A stretch of 37,390 bases of DNA from Oscillospiraceae bacterium (GTDB lineage Bacteria > Bacillota > Clostridia > Oscillospirales > Ruminococcaceae). Every line of letters begins with the position of its first letter. The stretch's first letter is position 1. Where the stretch lies: assembly GCA_016296505.1 (NCBI GenBank), contig JAEDJD010000020.1, positions 1 to 37,390 on the forward strand, in the 5' to 3' direction. The notes beneath the pieces were generated by a model that was not told the origin of the DNA, made no database searches, and was given only the letters and a program-made list of their open reading frames with translations. A program made the position numbers and the translations under genes. This document shows, one piece after another, positions 16,347-24,133 of this stretch.

Positions 16347-17335
16347 TGCTGACCTCGCAGAAAGGCAGACGCAGTATCCATCAGCGTCTTGCAGACATCC
16401 TCCGGCGCGCCGTCCGAAATCGAGCAGCCGCTTGCCTTGACATGACCGCCGCCGCCGAAATGCTTTGCAATCTGCGACACATCCGCAGAATCGCCGGCAC
16501 GCAGCGAGACGCGGTAGGAACCGTCCTGCTGCTGCTTGCAGACAATCCCAATCTCCACGCCAATCACCTGCATCGGGAGATTTACCACGCCGTCCACCTC
16601 GTCGGAGGAAACATTCAGCTCCTGCATCCATACATAGGGCAAATACATCAACGCAACCCGTCCATCGGCAGCAAACGCGATATTCTGCATCAAACGAGCG
16701 TCCAGAAGAATACGCCCCTGAGATTTCAGGACAAAAAATTCGCGGTTGAGCTGCGCATACGGCAAATCAGGAAATGCGGACTTGATTTTTGCGACGGCGT
16801 CAAATGCGGCGGCGTCGGCGTTGCTGAACTGGAAGCATCCGGTATCGGTTGTGATACCGGTATAAAGACAGAGCGCCAATTCTCTTGTCAGCGGAATATC
16901 ATTCTCCTGCATCATGCGGAACAGCACCTCGCAGGCAGCCGCAGAATGCGGATTCCAGTGCAGATACTTTGCATAATGCGTATTGGAGATATGGTGATCT
17001 ATGCAGAGCAGAATCTCTGCGTTTTTGTCATCGTCCGGCAGATCGCCGAACAGCTTTTTATCTGCAACATCAACGGAAATACGCACCTGCGGCACAAAAT
17101 CTTCAAATTTTATACCTTCGGTAATATCCCGAAACATTTCGGGAATGGAATCGGCGCAGCAGACGCGGGATCGAATCCCAAGCTGCCGGAACAAATGATA
17201 GAGCGCGTAGCCGCCGCCGATACAATCTCCGTCCGGTGAGCGATGGATCAGGATATGAACATCCTGAAGCGATTTGAGCATAGCATACGCCTCTTTGCTG
17301 TCGATCTCTCTGCTGACAAACGCTGAATGTTCCAT
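16343..17335 (-). CDS. nrnA: DHH/DHHA1 phosphoesterase, NrnA-like (nanoRNase / pAp phosphatase)
   Basis: 330 residues. N-terminal HRSPDGDCIGGG (31-42, where many members have H-x-x-P-D-x-D), the family DHH motif at 113-115 (CIDHHISN), then TDTGCF. The C-terminal DHHA1 domain has GGGGHVKASG (294-303). NrnA degrades very short RNAs and 3'-phosphoadenosine 5'-phosphate. The start at 17335 (MEHSAFV) is chosen because AGGAGG lies six bases before it. It sits between rbfA and truB, a standard neighbour in Firmicutes. Confidence 0.93.
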   Translation of the reverse strand: MEHSAFVSREIDSKEAYAMLKSLQDVHILIHRSPDGDCIGGGYALYHLFRQLGIRSRVCCADSIPEMFRDITEGIKFEDFVPQVRISVDVADKKLFGDLPDDDKNAEILLCIDHHISNTHYAKYLHWNPHSAAACEVLFRMMQENDIPLTRELALCLYTGITTDTGCFQFSNADAAAFDAVAKIKSAFPDLPYAQLNREFFVLKSQGRILLDARLMQNIAFAADGRVALMYLPYVWMQELNVSSDEVDGVVNLPMQVIGVEIGIVCKQQQDGSYRVSLRAGDSADVSQIAKHFGGGGHVKASGCSISDGAPEDVCKTLMDTASAFLRGQQ

Positions 17336-17369
17336 GGAGCGCCTCCTTTTTCTCAAATCACAAAAAGAA

Positions 17370-17759
17370 TCAGAATTCTGTTTTTTCCGGTTCCACGACA
17401 GGCGTGTTGCCCTCCGTCAAACCGAGACCGCTGAGCTTTTCGCTGATATCGGCAGCATATGCGATCGAATCGTCCGCGATAAAATGCATTTCCGGCGATT
17501 TACGCAGTTTGAGTCTGTGGAACAGTTCTTTCCGGATAAAGCCGGAAGCTTTGGTCAGAACTTTGCACGCCTCCTTTGCACGGGAAAGCTCGGTCAAACT
17601 GGAGATATAAACCTTGCAGTGTCCCATATCGCCGGCAAGCTCGACGCGTACTATGGTCAGATCCGGTGTAATGCGCGGATCTTTGATCTCCTCGCGCATG
17701 ATCGCCGCCAGCTCTCGCAGGATATCCTCCTGCAAACGGCCAATTTTAAAGCTAGCCAT
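17370..17759 (-). CDS. rbfA: 30S ribosome-binding factor RbfA
   Basis: 129 residues of KH-like fold. Family features: MASFKIGRLQEDILRELA, then IKDPRITPDLTIVRVELAGDMGHCKVYIS and LRKSPEMHFIADDSI. It binds the immature 30S subunit and helps final 16S rRNA maturation. Located between the 82-residue gene and nrnA within the nusA-infB operon. Confidence 0.96.
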   Translation of the reverse strand: MASFKIGRLQEDILRELAAIMREEIKDPRITPDLTIVRVELAGDMGHCKVYISSLTELSRAKEACKVLTKASGFIRKELFHRLKLRKSPEMHFIADDSIAYAADISEKLSGLGLTEGNTPVVEPEKTEF

Positions 17760-17785
17760 ATTTCTACTCCTATTGGTTCGGATTG

Positions 17786-18034
17786 TCAGACCTTGAACGA
17801 GCTATCCGCATCAGGATCATAGTAATCGCCTGTTGTTTCAGTTTCATTGAAGAAGCCTTCGGAATCAAAAATTGTCTCCGGATTATCAAGACTCTCCTGC
17901 GCACTGAATTCGCCCGTCAAAATTCTCCTGACTGTTTCAAAAAAAAGCGTATCAATCGGGCCAAAATCCGGCCATGCAAGTGCCTCGTCGCAATATTGCA
18001 GCATATCGGCATTGCTCATTCTCTGAATATCCAT
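17786..18034 (-). CDS. 82-residue acidic protein of unknown function between infB and rbfA
   Basis: Starts MDIQRMSNADMLQYCDEALA, contains an amphipathic segment around DTLFFETVRRILTGEF, and ends in an acidic tail (ETETTGDYYDPDADSS). No signal peptide or membrane helix. The start at 18034 is preferred over the ATG at 18040, which lies too close to the GGAGG site. I do not recognise a family. Its position inside an otherwise canonical translation operon, tight spacing to rbfA and good ribosome site support a real gene. A 7-bp hairpin (18064-18093) lies between it and infB. Confidence 0.7.
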   Translation of the reverse strand: MDIQRMSNADMLQYCDEALAWPDFGPIDTLFFETVRRILTGEFSAQESLDNPETIFDSEGFFNETETTGDYYDPDADSSFKV

Positions 18035-18102
18035 GATCATCCCTCCATTTCGGGTTTTCCGCGCCGGTGCAGCGTAAGACTACCCCGCACCGGACAGTTT
18101 TC

Positions 18103-20955
18103 TCAATCCTCGCGATACTCCTCGATGATAAACGCTTCGAGAATATCGCCTTCCTTGATATCGGCAAAGCGATCCAGCGAAATGCCGCATTCATAACCGG
18201 TTGCGACTTCCTTGACATCGTCCTTGAAGCGGCGCAGCGAATCAATATGATCCTCTGCAACCACAATGCCGTCGCGTACAACGCGGATCTGGCACTGACG
18301 CGACACCTTTCCATCGGTGACATAGCATCCGGCAACCGTACCGACGCTGGAAATATGATAAACCTGACGCACCTCGATGCGCGCCATTTGCACTTCGCGG
18401 AATTTCGGCGCAAGCATACCCTTCATAGCCGTTGAGATTTCCTCGATCGCGTCGTAGATGATACGATACAGACGGATATCAACGCCATCTCTTGCGGCAG
18501 CGTCCGCAGCGCCGGGCATCGGACGGACGTTAAAGCCGACAATAATCGCATTCGACGCGGACGCGAGCATGACGTCGCTCTCGGAAACCGCACCGACAGC
18601 GCCATGAATCACCTTCACGCGAACTTCCTCATTGGTAAGCTTCTCAAGCGATTGCGTAACCGCTTCGACAGAACCTTGAACGTCCGCCTTGACAATCAGC
18701 GGCAGCTCTTTCATCTCGCCCTCGGCGATCTGCGAGAACAAATTATCGAGTGTAACCTTGCGATAGTTCTTAAACTGTTCTTCTTTTGCCTCATGCTTTC
18801 TCTGCTCGACAAGCTCTTTTGCAAGGCGCTCGTCCTCAACGACATTGAACACATCGCCTGCACTCGGCACCTCGGCAAGACCCGTAATCTCGACCGGAAC
18901 CGACGGACCTGCCTCTGTGACAACCTTACCCTTGTAGTTTGTCATGACGCGAACCTTACCGACTGCGGTTCCAGCGATAATCACATCGCCTGTATGCAGC
19001 GTACCGTTCTGGACGAGAATTGTCGCAATCGGGCCTCTGCCCTTATCCAGTCTCGCTTCGATGACAGATCCCTTTGCAAGGCGATTCGGGTTCGCTTTCA
19101 GCTCGCGCACCTCCGCGATGAGCAGAATATTCTCAAGCAGTTCCTCGATGCCCTGACCGGTCTTTGCAGAAACCGGAACACAGATCGTATCGCCGCCCCA
19201 TTCCTCGCAGACCAGCTCATGTTCTGTAAGCTGCTGCTTAACCTTATCGGGATTTGCGCCTTCCTTATCCATCTTGTTGATTGCGACAACGATCGAAACA
19301 CCGGCAGCCTTTGCATGGTGGATGGATTCGATCGTCTGCGGCATAATGCCGTCGTCGGCAGCGACAACGAGAATTGCAATATCGGTAATATTTGCACCGC
19401 GCGCACGCATGGAAGTAAATGCCTCATGACCGGGCGTATCCAGGAATGTGAGCACCTTACCGTCATGCTTGACCTGATACGCACCGATATGCTGCGTAAT
19501 GCCGCCCGCTTCGGACGCGGTTACATTTGCATTGCGGATACGGTCGAGAATCGAGGTTTTACCATGGTCAACGTGGCCCATAACGACAACGACCGGGCAG
19601 CGTTCCTCAAGGGAATCCTCCGGATCCGCCTCATCCGTAATCAGTCGTTCTTCGATGGTTACAATGACCTCGTGCTCAACCTTTGCACCCAGTTCCTCCG
19701 CAACGAGCGCTGCGGTATCAAAATCGACTTCCTCATTGAGATTCGCCATAACGCCGAGACCCATGAGCTTCTTGATGACATCTCTGACCTGAATTTTCAG
19801 ACGGGTCGCCAATTCGCTGACAACAATGCTATCGGGAATCATGACCTTGAGCTGCTGCTTTCTGGCGCGCTCAAGTTCCAGACGACGCAGCTTTTCCGCC
19901 TCAGTTTCTCTTGCCTTACCGGAACGAGCCTGCTGCTTACGCTGCTGAGATTTCTGGTTAATCTTCTGCTTTTTCGCGGAAAGGTTATCATTTTTACCGC
20001 CTCTGCCCTGCGGCGCGATCTGCTCATAGCGTTCATTGTATTTATCGAGATCGACATAGGTACCGCGCGTATCGACCATATGGCGCTGCTGACTCGGCTG
20101 CACCTCGGTTGCGGAAGCAAATCCGCCCTCCATCTTTACGATCTCGCCGCGCTCCTGAGCCTTTGCAGGCTTCTTAGCAGGCTTTTGGATATTGCGCGGC
20201 TGCTGCTGCGGTTTCTTAGGTAATTCTGCCGGCTTTACTGCCGATACAGATTTTTCGGTCTTAGCAGTCTGCGCCTCCTGAGCAGCCTTCTGTTCAGCGG
20301 CGCGCTTTGCAGCTTCCTCCGCCTGACGCTGCTGCGCACGGAGCTGTTGATTCTTCTGATTGCGCTCACGTCTTGCAGCTTTCTCAGCGTGCTGCTTCTC
20401 ATACATTGCAGCGCGTTCTCTTGCTCTGCGCTCGGTCTCTGCAGCAGTCAGGACGCGTGGTGCAGACGGCTGCGCAGCGGCTGGCTGCGCTGTGGGCTGT
20501 GTTGTCGGCTGAGCGGCAGAGGGCGCTGCATTTTCCTGAATCGGCGCTGTTTCCGGCTCCTGTTTCACAGCAGACGCAGCTTCCTGCTGCTTCACGGCAG
20601 ACTCTGCCGGCTTTGCGTTCTGCGCGACAGATGGTTTCGACTCTTTTTTCGGCTCCTGCTTTTTCGCTTCCTGTTTTTTCGGACGAGCAACCTGTTCCGG
20701 CTTCGCAGCACGCTTCGGCTTTTTCACTTCCTGCGGCTGAGTCTGCTCGGTACGGTCTGCAAAATACGCGTCGAAGTTCTGTACCTGATTCTGCTGCGTA
20801 TACACCTCAAGCAGATAGTTCATTTCCACGTCGGTCAATGACGCAGTTGTCTTTCTGACTTTGTCGTCCATCTTCTTCAGTTGATCTGCGACCTCTTGTG
20901 CAGAGAGATTCAAATCTGCGGCAAACTCGCTCAGTTTGACCTTTGTTGCTGGCAT
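18103..20955 (-). CDS. infB: Translation initiation factor IF-2
   Basis: 950 residues. An IF2_N helical domain at about 1-60 (VKLSEFAADLNLSAQEVADQL), a long low-complexity linker rich in Ala, Gln, Lys and Pro (about 70-370), a second IF2_N unit, then the GTPase domain: GHVDHGKT (460-467), DTPGHEAFTSMRARGAN, NKMD. The C-terminal domains bind fMet-tRNA. It brings initiator tRNA to the 30S subunit. The ATG at 20955 has AGGGGG nine bases upstream; the frame can be extended to a TTG at 20961, which is less likely. Confidence 0.97.
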   Translation of the reverse strand: MPATKVKLSEFAADLNLSAQEVADQLKKMDDKVRKTTASLTDVEMNYLLEVYTQQNQVQNFDAYFADRTEQTQPQEVKKPKRAAKPEQVARPKKQEAKKQEPKKESKPSVAQNAKPAESAVKQQEAASAVKQEPETAPIQENAAPSAAQPTTQPTAQPAAAQPSAPRVLTAAETERRARERAAMYEKQHAEKAARRERNQKNQQLRAQQRQAEEAAKRAAEQKAAQEAQTAKTEKSVSAVKPAELPKKPQQQPRNIQKPAKKPAKAQERGEIVKMEGGFASATEVQPSQQRHMVDTRGTYVDLDKYNERYEQIAPQGRGGKNDNLSAKKQKINQKSQQRKQQARSGKARETEAEKLRRLELERARKQQLKVMIPDSIVVSELATRLKIQVRDVIKKLMGLGVMANLNEEVDFDTAALVAEELGAKVEHEVIVTIEERLITDEADPEDSLEERCPVVVVMGHVDHGKTSILDRIRNANVTASEAGGITQHIGAYQVKHDGKVLTFLDTPGHEAFTSMRARGANITDIAILVVAADDGIMPQTIESIHHAKAAGVSIVVAINKMDKEGANPDKVKQQLTEHELVCEEWGGDTICVPVSAKTGQGIEELLENILLIAEVRELKANPNRLAKGSVIEARLDKGRGPIATILVQNGTLHTGDVIIAGTAVGKVRVMTNYKGKVVTEAGPSVPVEITGLAEVPSAGDVFNVVEDERLAKELVEQRKHEAKEEQFKNYRKVTLDNLFSQIAEGEMKELPLIVKADVQGSVEAVTQSLEKLTNEEVRVKVIHGAVGAVSESDVMLASASNAIIVGFNVRPMPGAADAAARDGVDIRLYRIIYDAIEEISTAMKGMLAPKFREVQMARIEVRQVYHISSVGTVAGCYVTDGKVSRQCQIRVVRDGIVVAEDHIDSLRRFKDDVKEVATGYECGISLDRFADIKEGDILEAFIIEEYRED

Positions 20956-21054
20956 AGGCAAATACCCCCTATCGGTTTCCTGCGGTCTATGCTCAACCGC
21001 AATGGGCTTATCGTATCCGCAGCCGATTCGGGGTGCAGATACGCACGTTTTACT

Positions 21055-21372
21055 TCATTCTTCAGATTCCGGCAGCAGCAAAAGCAGCTTTGCCGCAAAT
21101 CCGTCCTCACAAACGCCGAACACCGCAGTCCGTTTCCGGAAATAGAGTTTCAGCGTATCCATATCAAGCGGCAGCTTCCGGACAGGAAGCGCACCGGCAA
21201 AAAATCGGATTTCCTTTTCTGTCTTAGCGGAAGCGTCCGCAGAGAGCAGAAACAATCTGACATTCCCCTGCTTTGCAGCATCTTTCACCGCGTCAAAGCC
21301 GAGCAGAAGCTTTCCGGCTTTTCGGCACATAGTGAGGCTGGCGGTCAGACGATTTCCAGCTGCGTCAGGCAT
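21055..21372 (-). CDS. ylxQ: L7Ae-family RNA-binding protein, YlxQ-like
   Basis: 105 residues from the ATG at 21372, which has GGGAG six bases before it; the longer open frame to 21441 overlaps ylxR and is unlikely. LTMCRKAGKLLLGFDAVKDAAKQG is typical of the YlxQ/L7Ae kink-turn-binding fold, followed by LFLLSADASAKTEKEI. Its first bases overlap the ylxR stop by eight bases. In Firmicutes ylxR-ylxQ lie between nusA and infB, as here. Confidence 0.9.
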   Translation of the reverse strand: MPDAAGNRLTASLTMCRKAGKLLLGFDAVKDAAKQGNVRLFLLSADASAKTEKEIRFFAGALPVRKLPLDMDTLKLYFRKRTAVFGVCEDGFAAKLLLLLPESEE

Positions 21373-21664
21373 TGGCAGCTCCCTTCTGTCCGGCAGTCTC
21401 GCCCGACTGCATGGCAGCTTCGAGCGCGTCATAAATCTCATCGGAGATACGGCAGGAGAATGATTTTTCCAGTCTCCGCGCCTTGCGCGCCGCTTTCAGA
21501 CAGCCAAGCTGCGGACAGATATACGCGCCGCGTCCCGCCTGTTTGCCGCCTGCGTCCAACAGAATTGTACCATCCTTTTGATGTACAACGCGGATCAACT
21601 CGCGCTTCGGCTTCATCTCATTACAGCCGAGACACATCCGCATAGGAATTTTTTTCGGCGTCAT
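21365..21664 (-). CDS. ylxR: YlxR-family RNA-binding protein (RnpM-like)
   Basis: 99 residues. The family signature MRMCLGCNEMKPKRELIRVV is near the start, then GRGAYICPQLGCLKAA. YlxR (RnpM) proteins bind RNA and have been linked to RNase P control in Bacillus. It follows nusA by five bases and overlaps ylxQ. Confidence 0.93.
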   Translation of the reverse strand: MTPKKIPMRMCLGCNEMKPKRELIRVVHQKDGTILLDAGGKQAGRGAYICPQLGCLKAARKARRLEKSFSCRISDEIYDALEAAMQSGETAGQKGAANA

Positions 21665-21669
21665 GCTGT

Positions 21670-22848
21670 TCAGACCTCAGCGCTGCCGCGATCGAGCTGA
21701 TCAAGCTCTGCGGCGTCCTCAAGAATCTCATAGCCGTCTGCTTCGACGTCATCCGCTTCCGGTTCCGGAGCCGGAAATTCCGGCTTAATGTCGATCTTAT
21801 AGCCGGTAAGCTTTGCAGCAAGCTTTGCATTCTGACCTTTATTGCCGATTGCAAGCGAAAGCTGATCGTTCGGGACGATTACGGTCGCCTCACGATTGCC
21901 GTCATCGGAAATGGTGGTAGAAATGACGGTTGCCGGCGCAAGCGCACGCGTAATGAATTCTTCTGGATCCTCAGAATACGGAATAATGTCGATTTTCTCA
22001 CCATGCAGTTCATTCAGAACCGTATTGATACGGGAGCTATGCGAGCCGATACAGGTACCGATTGCGTCTACGTTCGGGTCATTCGAGCTGACTGCGATTT
22101 TAGAACGGAATCCAGCTTCACGAGATACGGCATGGATTACAACGGTTCCGTCAGCAATTTCCGGAATTGCCTGCTCAAACAACTTTTCGACAAAGCCTCT
22201 GTCCACGCGCGAGATACGAACAATCGGCTTCTTTTCGCGGTTTGCAATGGTTGTGACAAAGACCTTGATGAGCTGACCTTCCTTGAGCGGCTCATACACT
22301 CTGACCGGCTTGCCGTCAATCATAGTTTCGGTAAAAAGCTGCTCATTGCGGGAGAGATAAAGCTCGGTGTGGTCATATTCGACCGTCACAGTACCGCGCG
22401 TCGGATCGACCTGCGTAACCTTAACGGTAATCAACTGTCGTTCCTTGGATTCAAATTTCTCCATCATCTGCTGACGGTTGATTGCACGCAGATCGCCGCG
22501 GATACTTTGCTTTGCAAACTGCGCAATGCTTCTGCCGAATTTAACCGGATCGAGCTTGCATTCCACAAGATCGCCGAGAACGCAGTCCGGATGATGGAGC
22601 TTTGCCTGTGCGAAGCTGACCTCATACTCCGTTTTGGGTTCTCCCTCGACCACGCTTTTTTTCATGTAGATGTCGAAGCGTCTGGCAGAAGGCTCTATTT
22701 CCACGCGGATATCGTCATCCTCCGCATAGGGATACGCCTTCTGTGCAGCTTTGAGCATTGCCGCCTCGATCTTCTCCACAAGCAGAGCCTGCTCTACGCT
22801 GTTTTCGCTGCCGAGCGCTGCCAGCGCCTCAAAGAAATCCTTGTTCAT
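21670..22848 (-). CDS. nusA: Transcription termination/antitermination factor NusA
   Basis: 392 residues, the short Firmicutes form. Residues 1-125 are the RNA-polymerase-binding N-terminal domain; the S1 domain follows (VTVEYDHTELYLSR to IVRISRVDRGF); KH1 and KH2 then span roughly 225-345 with VDAIGTCIGSHSSRINTV and LSLAIGNKGQNAKLAAKLTGYKIDI. The acidic C-terminal tail replaces the repeat domains of E. coli NusA. It controls pausing and hairpin-dependent termination. AGGAGG lies just upstream; the hairpin at about 22868-22892, mostly paired, sits directly before it. Confidence 0.97.
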   Translation of the reverse strand: MNKDFFEALAALGSENSVEQALLVEKIEAAMLKAAQKAYPYAEDDDIRVEIEPSARRFDIYMKKSVVEGEPKTEYEVSFAQAKLHHPDCVLGDLVECKLDPVKFGRSIAQFAKQSIRGDLRAINRQQMMEKFESKERQLITVKVTQVDPTRGTVTVEYDHTELYLSRNEQLFTETMIDGKPVRVYEPLKEGQLIKVFVTTIANREKKPIVRISRVDRGFVEKLFEQAIPEIADGTVVIHAVSREAGFRSKIAVSSNDPNVDAIGTCIGSHSSRINTVLNELHGEKIDIIPYSEDPEEFITRALAPATVISTTISDDGNREATVIVPNDQLSLAIGNKGQNAKLAAKLTGYKIDIKPEFPAPEPEADDVEADGYEILEDAAELDQLDRGSAEV

Positions 22849-23017
22849 GGCATTTTTTCCTCCTAAAAAGTATAGGCTCCCGCCGGAGCTGTACTATTTA
22901 TTATAATAACAAAGACGATTTTGTATCATTCATTCAAGCTGTTTCACGGCTATCATATAGCGATATCATGCGCAGAAGAAACTGCACACAGCGTCAAACC
23001 GCCTTGAATCCTGCATA

Positions 23018-23539
23018 CTATTTATTATCAGCAGAACTCTCTGCCGCACGTTTCACCTCATCCGCGTCAAAATCCGCAAGTCTGACAAACGCGACCCCCG
23101 AAAGCGGCAACTTATGTTCCGTGCCATCCGCTTCAACGGTAACGGCTTCGCGGTCGCAGCCGATCAGCGTACCGACCAGCTCTTTGACGCCGTTTTCCAA
23201 CGGACGAATCAACCGAACGCGAACCCGACTGCCCTCGCAGGCGTCAAAATGCGTTTCACGGATCAGCTCTCTCTCCAATCCGGCAGAGCCGACCTCCAGC
23301 GTATAAGTCTGCGGAATCGGATCGGTTTCATCGAGAATCTTGTTTAACGGTCTTGTGACGGCCTCGCAATCTGAGATATTTACCGGTCGATCCATATGGT
23401 CAAGGAACACGCGCAGATACCACATTGCGCCTTCCTTTTCAAACCGCACATCCCAGACGATTACGCCCTGTTCCTCTGCGATCGGGTGTACCAGCGCATA
23501 GATTTTCGCTTCGGTACTGCCGAATTTTTTAATCTTCAT
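23018..23539 (-). CDS. rimP: Ribosome maturation factor RimP
   Basis: 173 residues. The N-terminal domain has VWDVRFEKEGAMWYLRVFLD and the family motif TYTLEVGSAGLERELIR (with D/E binding residues). The C-terminal SH3-like domain ends the protein. RimP promotes 30S assembly and is the usual first gene of the nusA-infB operon. AAAGGAG precedes the ATG. A 170-base gap (22849-23017) to nusA holds AT-rich sequence with a TATAAT-like box on the minus strand but no convincing -35. Confidence 0.95.
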   Translation of the reverse strand: MKIKKFGSTEAKIYALVHPIAEEQGVIVWDVRFEKEGAMWYLRVFLDHMDRPVNISDCEAVTRPLNKILDETDPIPQTYTLEVGSAGLERELIRETHFDACEGSRVRVRLIRPLENGVKELVGTLIGCDREAVTVEADGTEHKLPLSGVAFVRLADFDADEVKRAAESSADNK

Positions 23540-23624
23540 ATTTCTCCTTTCGTTGGACGGACAGCGTCCATAGCTGAATATGCGCAGCTGTCAGTCCTAC
23601 TTACTGATTGTAAATGCAGACTGT

Positions 23625-23660
23625 AAAAGAGAAAGACCGGAATGGCTTTCCGGTCTTTCT
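23625..23660 (-). terminator. Terminator-like hairpin in the rimP operon leader (possible attenuator)
   Basis: A perfect 13-bp stem, AGAAAGACCGGAA with TTCCGGTCTTTCT (23630-23642 with 23648-23660), 5-nt loop. On the minus strand it is followed by CTTTTA. It begins about 20-25 bases after the predicted transcription start and about 85 bases before rimP. No gene on the plus strand ends here, so it most likely acts on the minus-strand operon. Confidence 0.6.
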
Positions 23661-23685
23661 TTATCTCATCATTTCACTATCTCAT

Positions 23686-23714
23686 ATCATACCACTTTTT
23701 TCGCAAAAATGCAA
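23686..23714 (-). promoter_or_regulatory. Sigma-A promoter of the rimP-nusA-infB operon
   Basis: Minus strand: -35 TTGCAT (23714-23709), 17-base spacer, -10 TATGAT (23691-23686) with an extended -10 TGG. It is the only good promoter upstream of rimP, and the genes down to ribF follow without a clear break. Confidence 0.75.
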
Positions 23715-23799
23715 GAGATTCGCTATTTTTTTACTGCTTTTCTGCATATTGCACAATTTTGCCAGAAAGCTCGTAATTAAATTTTGTTTTCAGAAAAAC

Positions 23800-24130
23800 A
23801 TCACCAGCTTACGGATGAAATGATCGTTTCTTGAAAAGATACGCCAGCTTGTAGATAAAGTCCTCTGTTCTGATTTAGAATCACACAAGAGAGGTAAAGA
23901 GATCAATCATGGGGGAAGTGGCCCATTAAAAATGGGGCACTTCCCCCAAACCCCTATCTTCCCGAAATAGAACGCAAAATGTGGAGTTTCGCACTCTGCG
24001 GAGTGCGACTTAGGGCGCCGCCCTAAGTACCCGCGAGCTTTTGAAAAAGCTCGACCAAAACTTTTATTTCACCTTCGGTATGCGCACCCGTAAGTTTCTC
24101 GACAGACTGTCGTTTCTTGAAAAGATACGC
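23800..24130. repeat. Intergenic element of serial palindromes bounded by a 21-bp direct repeat
   Basis: A 21-bp sequence, TCGTTTCTTGAAAAGATACGC, occurs at 23824-23844 and again at 24110-24130. Between the copies are four hairpins in a row: 23911-23927 with 23931-23947 (16 bp and one G-G mismatch), TCGCACTC with GAGTGCGA (23989-24008), ACTTAGGGC with GCCCTAAGT (24008-24028), and CGAGCTTTT with AAAAGCTCG (24034-24053). A variant CCAGCTT...GATAAA motif also repeats at about 23808 and 23845. There is no ORF. It ends three bases before the sensor-kinase stop codon. It looks like a member of a dispersed palindromic family; copy number cannot be judged from one window. The flanking 23715-23799 is AT-rich with nothing else visible. 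Confidence 0.65.
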
Positions 24131-24133
24131 GTA

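Noticed and set aside
16347..16631. N-terminal 95-residue extension of truB
   Set aside because: It overlaps nrnA in another frame and has no TruB homology; the ATG at 16346 gives the normal family start and length.
18064..18093. Hairpin between infB and the 82-aa gene as a terminator
   Set aside because: The stem is only 7 bp with a long loop and is followed by CGCGGAAAAC, with no T tract, so it would not terminate by itself.
24110..24130. The 21-bp direct repeats as a transposon target-site duplication
   Set aside because: 21 bp is too long for most target duplications and there are no terminal inverted repeats or transposase; the repeat is more likely part of the element family.
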